Shown: positions 1 through 7,037 of the stretch, in pieces | Position numbering within the stretch: position 1 is the stretch's first letter | How the letters are laid out: every line of letters starts with the position of its first letter | From: Brevundimonas lutea | Lineage (GTDB): Bacteria; Pseudomonadota; Alphaproteobacteria; Caulobacterales; Caulobacteraceae | Assembly: GCF_003704105.1 (NCBI RefSeq) | Contig: NZ_QUOQ01000002.1 | Coordinates: 682,001-746,000 of the forward strand | Reading direction: 5' to 3' | Length of the DNA: 64,000 nt | The notes under the pieces: generated by a model | Told to the model about the DNA's origin: nothing | What the model saw: only the letters and a program-made list of their open reading frames with translations | Database searches by the model: none | Made by a program: the position numbers and the translations under genes

Positions 1-25
1 GAACCTGTGACCCCCTCGGTGTGAA
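1..25 (-). other. tRNA-Val(CAC) 3'-half fragment, probable integration (att) site
   Basis: Read on the minus strand, these bases fit a tRNA from position 32 onward: a 7-nt anticodon loop TTCACAC (anticodon CAC, valine), stem half CGAGG, variable loop GGGTC, T-stem half ACAGG and the start of the T loop (TTC), where the window ends. The bases on the 5' side (26 onward) do not pair with CGAGG and show no D arm, so the tRNA is not complete here. Tyrosine integrases often use the anticodon loop to 3' end of a tRNA as attB, and an integrase begins about 200 bp away. Assignment as att is inference. Confidence 0.6.
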
Positions 26-221
26 CCTTCAAGGTACCCTTTTTCCGGTTATTACACCTGTTCCCTCCAGTGAGCTTTAATCAATAAATTCATCATGATG
101 GGTTGATCTGAAACCACTTTAGGTTTTCACTGCTGTGCGCCGAGTTCTGCGTCGACTGCCCCACTACTGCCCCACTAAACGGGCGAAGAGTCGTCGGTTC
201 GGCTACGGCAATGAGGCAGCG

Positions 222-1511
222 ATGGCGTCCGTCAAAATCTCCACCGATCGACAGGTCGCGGCGCTCAAACCCGGCGCGAAACCTTATGAAGTCACCGTGG
301 AAAAGAGCCGCGGCCTTTGTGTTCGTGTGTTTCCCACAGGGATCAAGAAGTTTGAATATCGCTATGTGGCGGGAAGCGGCGCGCGAAGACGCCATCGACT
401 AGGGCAGTACCCTGGGCTGTCGCTCTCGGAAGCGAAAGCGACGGTTGCGGCGCTGTCCGTGGGCGTCGTGAATGGCGAAGACCCGGCAGAGGATCGCGCA
501 CGAGAGCGGGAACGGGCCAGAACCGGCGATACGCTTTCGGAACTGGCCGAAACCTACTGGAAAGCCTCTGAGAAGGGACTGCACGGGGGTAGACGCAGGC
601 CCAAGCGGCCGATTTCGATCGCCAACGAACGTGGTCTGTGGCGCAAGCACGTGGCGCCCACCCTGGGAGCCAGGCGGTTCGAGGAGCTTCGCCGGGCCGA
701 CATAAAGGCGTTTATGCGGGCGCTTGCCACGGAGAGCGGACTCGCTCCGGCAAGCCTCGCGTCGGTCGGCACCGTCATTCAGGGCGTTCTGGGCTTTGCG
801 GTGGACGAGGAGCGACTGGAGGCGAATCCGGCCGTGGGACTTGCCCGGCCACTGGCGCTTAAGGCCCGTGAGCGGCTGTTCAGCGACCATGCTCTCGCGG
901 TGATCTGGCGAGCGGCGATGATTGCCTCCACGCCCCGCCCAGACGGTGAACCTTCGGAGGACATCCATGCTCGCATGGCGCCGGAGACGGGTCTGGCGAT
1001 ACGCCTGCTGATGCTGAGCCTTACGCGTCGCTCCGAGGTCGTCGGCGCGCGATGGCGCGAGTTCGACCTGAAGGCCGGCCAATGGACCATCCCCAGCGAC
1101 CGTGCGAAGGCCAACCACATCCACGTGGTCCCGCTCGTTCCCGAAGTGCTGGAGGTGCTGTCTCTGGCGAAGCGTCTGCATCCTCACGGCGACTGCGTAT
1201 TCCCGGCCGCCAAAGGTGACGGCGAACACCTCGAGCCGCGGGCCGTCACACGCGCCTTCGCCCGAATTTGCCGGCGGCATAATCTCGGAGCCGGCTCACC
1301 TCATGATGTGAAGCGTTCGGGCGCGACCACCCTCGTCGGCCGTCTCGGTGTCGGGCGGCTGGTGGTGGGGATGCTGCTCGGCCACACAGCGCGAGAAGGG
1401 GCGGCCGTGACCAGCGTTTATGATCGACACACCTACATGCCCGAGAAACGACACGCGCTCGAACTGTGGGCGCGCCATCTCCAGGCGCTCGAGCCCGATG
1501 AACAGCCTTGA
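222..1511 (+). CDS. Tyrosine-type site-specific integrase (DUF4102 arm domain)
   Basis: Phage or genomic-island integrase, 429 aa. The N-terminal arm-binding domain (about residues 5-90, with GLCVRVFPTG and a RRRHRLGQYPGLSL stretch) is followed by a core-binding SAM-like domain (about 105-210) and a catalytic domain. The recombinase residues are visible: Arg in LTRRSE, Lys in AKANHIHVVPL, His and Arg in PHDVKRSG, His in LLGHTAR and Tyr in SVYDRHTY. The ATG at 222 has GAGG about 8 bases upstream and starts at the family's usual N-terminus, so it is preferred to the far upstream in-frame start at 135. It sits next to a tRNA-Val fragment and points away from it. It probably mobilises, or once mobilised, the element to its right. 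Confidence 0.92.
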   Translation: MASVKISTDRQVAALKPGAKPYEVTVEKSRGLCVRVFPTGIKKFEYRYVAGSGARRRHRLGQYPGLSLSEAKATVAALSVGVVNGEDPAEDRARERERARTGDTLSELAETYWKASEKGLHGGRRRPKRPISIANERGLWRKHVAPTLGARRFEELRRADIKAFMRALATESGLAPASLASVGTVIQGVLGFAVDEERLEANPAVGLARPLALKARERLFSDHALAVIWRAAMIASTPRPDGEPSEDIHARMAPETGLAIRLLMLSLTRRSEVVGARWREFDLKAGQWTIPSDRAKANHIHVVPLVPEVLEVLSLAKRLHPHGDCVFPAAKGDGEHLEPRAVTRAFARICRRHNLGAGSPHDVKRSGATTLVGRLGVGRLVVGMLLGHTAREGAAVTSVYDRHTYMPEKRHALELWARHLQALEPDEQP

Positions 1512-1660
1512 TACGCCGTGCGTCGCACCGAAGCCGTGCGGCGCGATCGAACGAAAATGCGTGCGACTCGGGGCGATCAATGTCAGCAACTGACGCAAAC
1601 GTCTCAACGGATCCGCGCCAGGCGCCAGGACCGTGGTTCGATCGCCCGGGAGGCAGCCGA

Positions 1661-2161
1661 TTGCATCGACGATGTCTGAGTCTGTTCGCCGCCCTGGCTC
1701 TGAGCGCATGCGCGGCGACGCCTGAAACGGTGGCGGGCTCGCCACCCGAGGCCCGCGCCTACAGAACGAGCGATGACGCATCGGCCGATGTCGACGCCGC
1801 GCTCGCGCGGGCCGCACAGTCCGGCAAGCGTGTCCTTCTGGTGATGGGCGCCGACTGGTGCCACGACAGTCGCGCGCTCGCCGGCTGGCTGGCCACGGAT
1901 CGCTTCTCGGACCTCATCGAGCGCGAATACGAGCTTGTGTTCGTGGATATTGGAATGCCGAGAGGCGGCGACAGGCCCAACCTGGCGATCGCGCGCCGGT
2001 TCGGGATCGCCGAACTCCCGGGCTCTCCGAATGTGCTGGTGCTCACGTCCGACGGCGTGCTGGCCAATGCCGAGAGCGCAACCCGCTGGCGTGACGCGGC
2101 GAGCCGGACGGGCGATGAAATCTATGAGGAGCTCGCGGCCTTGGCCGATCAGCCGGCCTGA
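1661..2161 (+). CDS. Thioredoxin-fold lipoprotein
   Basis: A 166-aa protein with a lipoprotein signal ending LSAC (Cys17). It has a thioredoxin-like fold of the thioredoxin_7/DUF255 type: KRVLLVMGADWCHDSRAL carries a WCxxS motif in place of CxxC, and IAELPGSPNVLVL fits the cis-Pro region. The start is taken as TTG 1661 because GGGAGG lies 8 bases upstream and the signal peptide then begins at once; the frame is open back to 1508. It stands alone between the integrase and the lasso locus. Redox or thiol-handling at the membrane is an inference; a single Cys cannot form the classic disulfide. Confidence 0.7.
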   Translation: MHRRCLSLFAALALSACAATPETVAGSPPEARAYRTSDDASADVDAALARAAQSGKRVLLVMGADWCHDSRALAGWLATDRFSDLIEREYELVFVDIGMPRGGDRPNLAIARRFGIAELPGSPNVLVLTSDGVLANAESATRWRDAASRTGDEIYEELAALADQPA

Positions 2162-2510
2162 TGGCTCGGGCCAGGGCATTTCCTGGCGGACCGCCGGCAT
2201 CTGCGCGGATCGGACGTCATTCAGGGGTTTGGCGCGCGTTCTTCATTTAGATGCCCGTGAATCCCCCCCCCCCCCGATCGGCCGCCCTGTCGCGGCGCTG
2301 CGTCGCCACCTCAGGTCGAGGGACTTGCAAAGTCTCGCCTCATGTCGGAGGCTGAACCCGCGCCTGTCAGCGGCGCCGAGGCGTGAGAACCTCGCTTGAG
2401 ACGTGATATTCCGAGCGGCGGTCCGGGCGGTCCGCGCTATGTCCAGGTCTAATGACCCAAGGCGCGGGCGCATGCCCTCAAGCGTGTTCTCAACACCCGG
2501 TCCATCGGCC
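2162..2510. other. Intergenic region with C13 tract, upstream of lasso locus
   Basis: No convincing gene. It holds an uninterrupted run of 13 C at 2263-2275 and presumably the promoter of the fecI operon. Small frames here look like shadows. Confidence 0.5.
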
Positions 2511-2539
2511 GGGCTCGCCTCCCCATCGGAGGCGAGCCC
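2511..2539 (+). promoter_or_regulatory. Perfect hairpin covering the fecI ribosome-binding site
   Basis: GGGCTCGCCTCC (2511-2522), loop CCATC, then GGAGGCGAGCCC (2528-2539) form a perfect 12-bp stem that ends directly before the GTG start codon at 2540. The Shine-Dalgarno GGAGG (2528-2532) lies inside the 3' arm, so the folded RNA would hide it. No U-tract follows, so an intrinsic terminator is unlikely. A role in translational control of the sigma factor is inference. Confidence 0.65.
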
Positions 2540-3049
2540 GTGTCGGACCAAACCGGCGACATCAAGGCGGCGGCAGGGTCCGCGACGCTGTCGGAGCTAT
2601 ACCGGCGTCACGCCGGCTGGCTGGTCCGGCGGCTGCGCGCTCGCTGGGGGGCAGAGGCGGACGATATCGTGCAGGATTCGTTCGTCCGGCTCTCGCGCTA
2701 CGACGACAGTACGTCGATCGGATCGCCACGGGCCCTTCTGATCAGGATCGCGTCCAACCTCGCCGCCGACCGCGCGCGCCGCGCCTCCCATCGAGCGAGC
2801 CCGTCGCTTGGGACCGAGGGGCTCAAGCCCGAGGGAATCAGCGGGGGCCAGTACGAGAGCACGCTTCTGCGCGAGGTGGTCGCCGACATGCCGGAGCATC
2901 TTCGCGACGTCTTCCTGCTCAGCCGGATCGCGGGCTTCCGTCATCGGGAGATCGCGCAGCGGCTCGGGATCTCGGAAAAGACGGTGGAGTGGCGATTGGC
3001 GCGGGCGCTGACCTGGTGCGTCGAGCGAATGCGGGGCGGGGATGACTGA
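2540..3049 (+). CDS. FecI-type ECF sigma factor of the lasso locus
   Basis: A 169-aa iron-uptake-type ECF sigma factor. Region 2 (about residues 15-80) contains LYRRHAGWLVRRLRARWG and DDIVQDSFVRLSRYD; region 4 (about 110-165) contains the HTH in FRHREIAQRLGISEKTVEWRLARAL. It should direct RNA polymerase to the promoter of the downstream receptor and isopeptidase genes when FecR relays a signal. The GTG start at 2540 sits just after a hairpin that buries its GGAGG. Its stop overlaps the fecR start by 8 bp, so the two are coupled. Sigma/FecR/TonB receptor sets are regular companions of isopeptidase-type lasso clusters in Caulobacterales and Sphingomonadales. Confidence 0.9.
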   Translation: MSDQTGDIKAAAGSATLSELYRRHAGWLVRRLRARWGAEADDIVQDSFVRLSRYDDSTSIGSPRALLIRIASNLAADRARRASHRASPSLGTEGLKPEGISGGQYESTLLREVVADMPEHLRDVFLLSRIAGFRHREIAQRLGISEKTVEWRLARALTWCVERMRGGDD

Positions 3050-4001
3050 GGGACGCCGGTCATCCACGTCCGCAGACGCCAGCCTTCAGGCGGCGGAATG
3101 GCACGCGCGCCTGGCTGCGGCGCAGGTGGATGCGGACGAGATCCGCGCTTTCGGAGACTGGTTGGAGAACGCCGAGAACGCTCGCGCCTGGTCCGAGATC
3201 CAGTCCGTCTGGGACGCGGCCGGCGGTCTGTCGGAGGACGCCGGCATCCAGGCGCTGACACGCCAGGCGCTCTTCAGGCCGCGCGGAAAGCGACCAGAGC
3301 TGAGATGGGTCTCCGGGGGCGCCGCCCTGGCCGCGACGGTCCTGGTGACGGTCGCGGCCGCCGGCTGGTGGACGCGGGGAGAGACCTACGCCAGTCCGCC
3401 GGATGGGCTCCGCCGGCTGACCCTCGAAGACGGGTCGACGCTGGTGCTCGACGCCGATTCCGAGGCGCGCGTTCGCTTGCGTGATACCGGCAGGACGATC
3501 GAACTGCGGGAAGGCCGCGCCTATTTCGACGTCGCCTTCGATGCGGCAAGGCCATTCTCGGTGCGGGCCGGGGAGGTGACCGTCACGGCGCTGGGCACGC
3601 GCTTCGACGTCGATCTCGGGCCGGACGGCGTCGCGGTGAACCTCTACGAGGGGCGGGTCATTCTCACGGGGGCCGGCGGGACCCTGTCGCTTCAACCGGG
3701 AGACGCCGCCGTCGCCACGTCCGAAGGCCTCCGCCGCGCGACGGAGCCGGCTGAGGCGGACGGGGGCTGGATCGACGGGCGGATGGTGTTCCGCGACGCC
3801 TTGCTGCGCGACGTCGTGGCCGAGATGAACCGGTACTTCGACAGACCGGTGCGGCTGTCTCCCGAGCTTGAGCGAACGCGGGTGAGCGGTGTCTTTTCGG
3901 CGGGCGACCGGGCCGGCTTCGTGAGCGCCCTGACCGCCATGCTTCCGGCGCAGGCGCGCACCGACGACACGGGCGCGACCCTCCTGACTCCGGCGCCCTG
4001 A
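3042..4001 (+). CDS. FecR-type anti-sigma / sigma regulator
   Basis: A 319-aa single-pass inner-membrane regulator. It has a cytoplasmic DUF4880 region (residues 8-60, with WHARLA, FGDWLENAENARAWSEI), a TM helix near 90-108 (GGAALAATVLVTVAAAGWW), a periplasmic FecR domain (about 118-215, LTLEDGSTLVLDADSEARV and GRAYFDVAFD) and a C-terminal STN-like segment (about 250-315, LLRDVVAEMNRYFDRPV). By family it passes the ligand-bound state of the TonB receptor to FecI. Its ATG overlaps the fecI stop. The receptor gene follows after 87 bp. Confidence 0.9.
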   Translation: MTEGRRSSTSADASLQAAEWHARLAAAQVDADEIRAFGDWLENAENARAWSEIQSVWDAAGGLSEDAGIQALTRQALFRPRGKRPELRWVSGGAALAATVLVTVAAAGWWTRGETYASPPDGLRRLTLEDGSTLVLDADSEARVRLRDTGRTIELREGRAYFDVAFDAARPFSVRAGEVTVTALGTRFDVDLGPDGVAVNLYEGRVILTGAGGTLSLQPGDAAVATSEGLRRATEPAEADGGWIDGRMVFRDALLRDVVAEMNRYFDRPVRLSPELERTRVSGVFSAGDRAGFVSALTAMLPAQARTDDTGATLLTPAP

Positions 4002-4088
4002 CAATTTTTCTCACGCCCGGTTAGGGGGATCGCCCCGCCTGTTCGTCTCTCTCCCGACGCGGCCGTTCCGTCGCGGGAGGGGGAAGAC

Positions 4089-7037
4089 ATGACACCTGGG
4101 TTCGAAGGCTCCGTCGCAGCCGTTATCCTCGCCCTGGGCCTGGGCGTTCAGTCGCCGGCGCAGGCTCAAGCCCAGGCCCGGACGCCCGGGGCCGAGGCGC
4201 AGGACGTTCTGGTCCTGACCGTCCCGTCCGGGGACCTGTCGCGAGCCCTGGAAAGCCTCGCCGCACAGTCGGGCATCGACCTCATCTACGAATCCGGTCT
4301 GGTGGCCGGGCGGACCACTCCCGGATTGTCGGCGCGGACGACGGCCGCCGAGGCCATGCGGCGGCTGCTTCGGGACACCGGCCTCGTCGCGCGCAGAGCG
4401 AGCCCCGGGGTCTGGATCCTGGAACGGTCGGAGGCCACCCAGCTCGAGGAGATCGTGGTGACGGGAACCCTGTTGCGGGGTCGCGGACCGGTCGGTTCGC
4501 CTGTGGTCTCCCTGAGCCTCGACGAACTCGATCGCCGGGGCCATGCCTCGGTCGCCGACGCCGTCCAGGCTCTGCCGCAGAATTACGGGGGCACCGGAAC
4601 GCCGGCGGCCTTCCTCTCTTCGATCGAAGCCGGCAGCACCAACACCACCCTGAGCACGGGCGTGAACCTGCGGGGTCTCGGGCCCGACGCCACCCTGGTG
4701 CTGATCGACGGCCGCCGTCTGTCCGGCAGCGGAAGCCAGGGCGAGTTCAGCGACCTGTCAGCGGCGCCGGCGGCGGCGGTCGACCGTGTCGATGTGCTCC
4801 TGGACGGCGCCTCCGCCCTCTATGGCTCCGATGCCGTCGCAGGGGTGGTGAACGTGATCCTCAGGGACGACTACGAAGGAGCGGAGAGCCGTCTGCGGGT
4901 CGGGGCGGCGAAGGGCGGCGCCGAGGAGGTTCAGCTTTCGCATCTTGCGGGGACCGAATGGTCATCCGGATCGGCGCTGTTCTCCCTCGAGCATCGTGTC
5001 CAGAAGGGACTGAACGCCTCCGATCGTCCCTATACCGCGACCGGTGACCTCAGGGACTATGGAGGAAGCGACTGGCGAACGCCCTTCGCCTCGCCCGGCA
5101 ATATCGTCGCCTTCAACGCGGCTCTTGGAGGCTATGAGAGCCTTTGGGCGTTGCGGCCGGGAGCCGACGGGGTCGTCGACGACCCGGCGGACTTCGCAGC
5201 GGGCGAGGCCAACCTCGACCATCGACGTCGGGACGTGGACATCATTCCCGACCAGACGCGCTCGGCGCTCTTCGGCCGGCTTCGCCAGGAACTGACCAGT
5301 CGCGTGGACCTTCGGGCTGACCTCCGGCTCAGCCGTCGCGACTTCAACTTCCTCACCTATCACCACGCGCCGATCATGACGGTCACGGCCGCCAATCCCC
5401 AATTCGTGTCGCCGAACGGATCGTCCGCCCACGCGATCGCCTACAGTTTCATCGGCGACATGGCCCAGCCCCGGGTGACCGGATCCGTCGATCATCGCGC
5501 GGGCAGCCTCGGACTTGATGTCCAGCTCCCGGGGGACTGGGACGCCGAGATCTACGTGGCTCACGGCCGAGAACGCAGCGAAGGCGACACGCCGCTCGTC
5601 AACACGACCTTCCTTGACGAAGCGCTCGGCAATCGACCCGATGACCCGGCGACCGCGTGGTCGCCGGGTCGCAACGCCTACTTCAATCCCTTCGGAAGCG
5701 GGGGTCTGAACGATCCTGACACCATCGCCTTCGTGACCTCCGGCTTCAGCCGCAACTGGCTGGAAAGCGGCCTCACCACCGCGAGCGCCGTGGCCCAGGG
5801 CGAGCTTCTACAGGGTCCTGGCGGTCCGATCCGCCTCGCTGTCGGGACCCAGTGGCGCGAGGAGACCTTCGAAGGCGAGACCCGCAGCCTGGCCTCAGGC
5901 ACGACGCCTCTGACCACGAATCTCGCGGAGCGGCGCCGCGAGATCGCCGCGGCCTTCGCCGAACTCCGGGCGCCGCTGGTCGGCCCGGACAACGGTCGGC
6001 CCGGACTCCGTCGCCTGGACCTTTCCCTGGCCGGAAGGGCCGAGCGCTATTCCGATTTCGGCTCTACGGCCAATCCCAAGGTCGGGGTGACGTGGACGCC
6101 AATGGATGGGCTCGACGTCCGGACCAGCTGGGGGACCTCGTTCAGGGCCCCTTCGCTGAACGAGCTCAATGAGCCGGTGCGGATCGGGCCCACGACGACA
6201 CGCGAGGCGGGGGTGACACGGCTGGCGGTGATCACGCTTGGCGGCAACCCCGAGCTGGAGGCGGAAACCGCGGAAAGTTTGACCCTGGGGTTCGACTGGC
6301 GACCGGATACGGGACCGAGACTGTCGGCCACGCTGTTCGATATCGCCTTCGAAAACCGCATCGCCCGGCCCGTGGGCGAAAACATCCTGAACGCGCTCAC
6401 GGATCCGGCCCTGGCGCGCTTCGTCCAGCGCGTGGATCCCGCGAACAATCCGGAGGATCTGGCGCTGGTCGAGAGCCTCATCACCGACCCGCGGTTCCTG
6501 CTGCCCGGCGCCTTTCCGGCCTCCGCCTTCGCCGCGGTCCTCGACGGGCGATGGCTGAATACCGGAGAGCTGCGGGTCCGCGGTCTGGACATCTCGGCGA
6601 GCCATCACTGGCGGACACCATGGGGCGATATCGACGCGGAAGCGATGGGGACCCGACTCTTCGATTACGAGCGGCGCGTCACCCCGGACGCCGCGGCGGT
6701 CGACCGTGTCGGGGTGCTGGGACAGCCGGTCGAACTCCGCGCCCGCGCGTCTCTCGGCTGGACCCAGGGCGCCTGGGATGCGCGGCTCGGGATCAGCCAT
6801 GTGGCCGGCTATGACGACTTCCAGGGCGAGTCCATCGAGGCCTGGACGACAGGCGACGTGAGTTTGGGGTGGACGGGGCAGGGGCGTTGGGACGGGGTCA
6901 CGGCACAGGTCTTCGTCGCCAATGTCACGGACGCGGACCCCCCCTTCGTCGATCTCTCGACCGGGTATGGGTTCGATGCCGGCCAGGCCAGTCCGCTGGG
7001 CCGCACCGTCTCGCTGCACCTGGTCAAGCGCTGGTGA
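4089..7037 (+). CDS. TonB-dependent receptor with signalling (STN) domain, lasso-linked
   Basis: A 982-aa outer-membrane transducer. It starts with a signal peptide to AQAQA, then an STN secretin/TonB N-terminal domain (about residues 42-115, LTVPSGDLSRALESLAAQSGIDLIYESG), TonB-box-like EEIVVTGTLL, plug domain (about 125-250, NLRGLGPDATLVLIDGRRL and VDRVDVLLDGASALYGSDAVAGVVNV) and a 22-strand barrel ending in aromatic W982. STN receptors signal through FecR to FecI. In related loci the receptor is thought to import the threaded lasso peptide so the isopeptidase can open it. Its TGA overlaps the GTG of the isopeptidase gene. Confidence 0.93.
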   Translation: MTPGFEGSVAAVILALGLGVQSPAQAQAQARTPGAEAQDVLVLTVPSGDLSRALESLAAQSGIDLIYESGLVAGRTTPGLSARTTAAEAMRRLLRDTGLVARRASPGVWILERSEATQLEEIVVTGTLLRGRGPVGSPVVSLSLDELDRRGHASVADAVQALPQNYGGTGTPAAFLSSIEAGSTNTTLSTGVNLRGLGPDATLVLIDGRRLSGSGSQGEFSDLSAAPAAAVDRVDVLLDGASALYGSDAVAGVVNVILRDDYEGAESRLRVGAAKGGAEEVQLSHLAGTEWSSGSALFSLEHRVQKGLNASDRPYTATGDLRDYGGSDWRTPFASPGNIVAFNAALGGYESLWALRPGADGVVDDPADFAAGEANLDHRRRDVDIIPDQTRSALFGRLRQELTSRVDLRADLRLSRRDFNFLTYHHAPIMTVTAANPQFVSPNGSSAHAIAYSFIGDMAQPRVTGSVDHRAGSLGLDVQLPGDWDAEIYVAHGRERSEGDTPLVNTTFLDEALGNRPDDPATAWSPGRNAYFNPFGSGGLNDPDTIAFVTSGFSRNWLESGLTTASAVAQGELLQGPGGPIRLAVGTQWREETFEGETRSLASGTTPLTTNLAERRREIAAAFAELRAPLVGPDNGRPGLRRLDLSLAGRAERYSDFGSTANPKVGVTWTPMDGLDVRTSWGTSFRAPSLNELNEPVRIGPTTTREAGVTRLAVITLGGNPELEAETAESLTLGFDWRPDTGPRLSATLFDIAFENRIARPVGENILNALTDPALARFVQRVDPANNPEDLALVESLITDPRFLLPGAFPASAFAAVLDGRWLNTGELRVRGLDISASHHWRTPWGDIDAEAMGTRLFDYERRVTPDAAAVDRVGVLGQPVELRARASLGWTQGAWDARLGISHVAGYDDFQGESIEAWTTGDVSLGWTGQGRWDGVTAQVFVANVTDADPPFVDLSTGYGFDAGQASPLGRTVSLHLVKRW

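Noticed and set aside
1-60. A complete tRNA gene at the window start
   Set aside because: Only the anticodon loop onward matches; no D arm or paired anticodon stem.
2511-2539. Reading the hairpin before fecI as a terminator
   Set aside because: No T-run follows and the stem ends at the start codon with the ribosome site inside.
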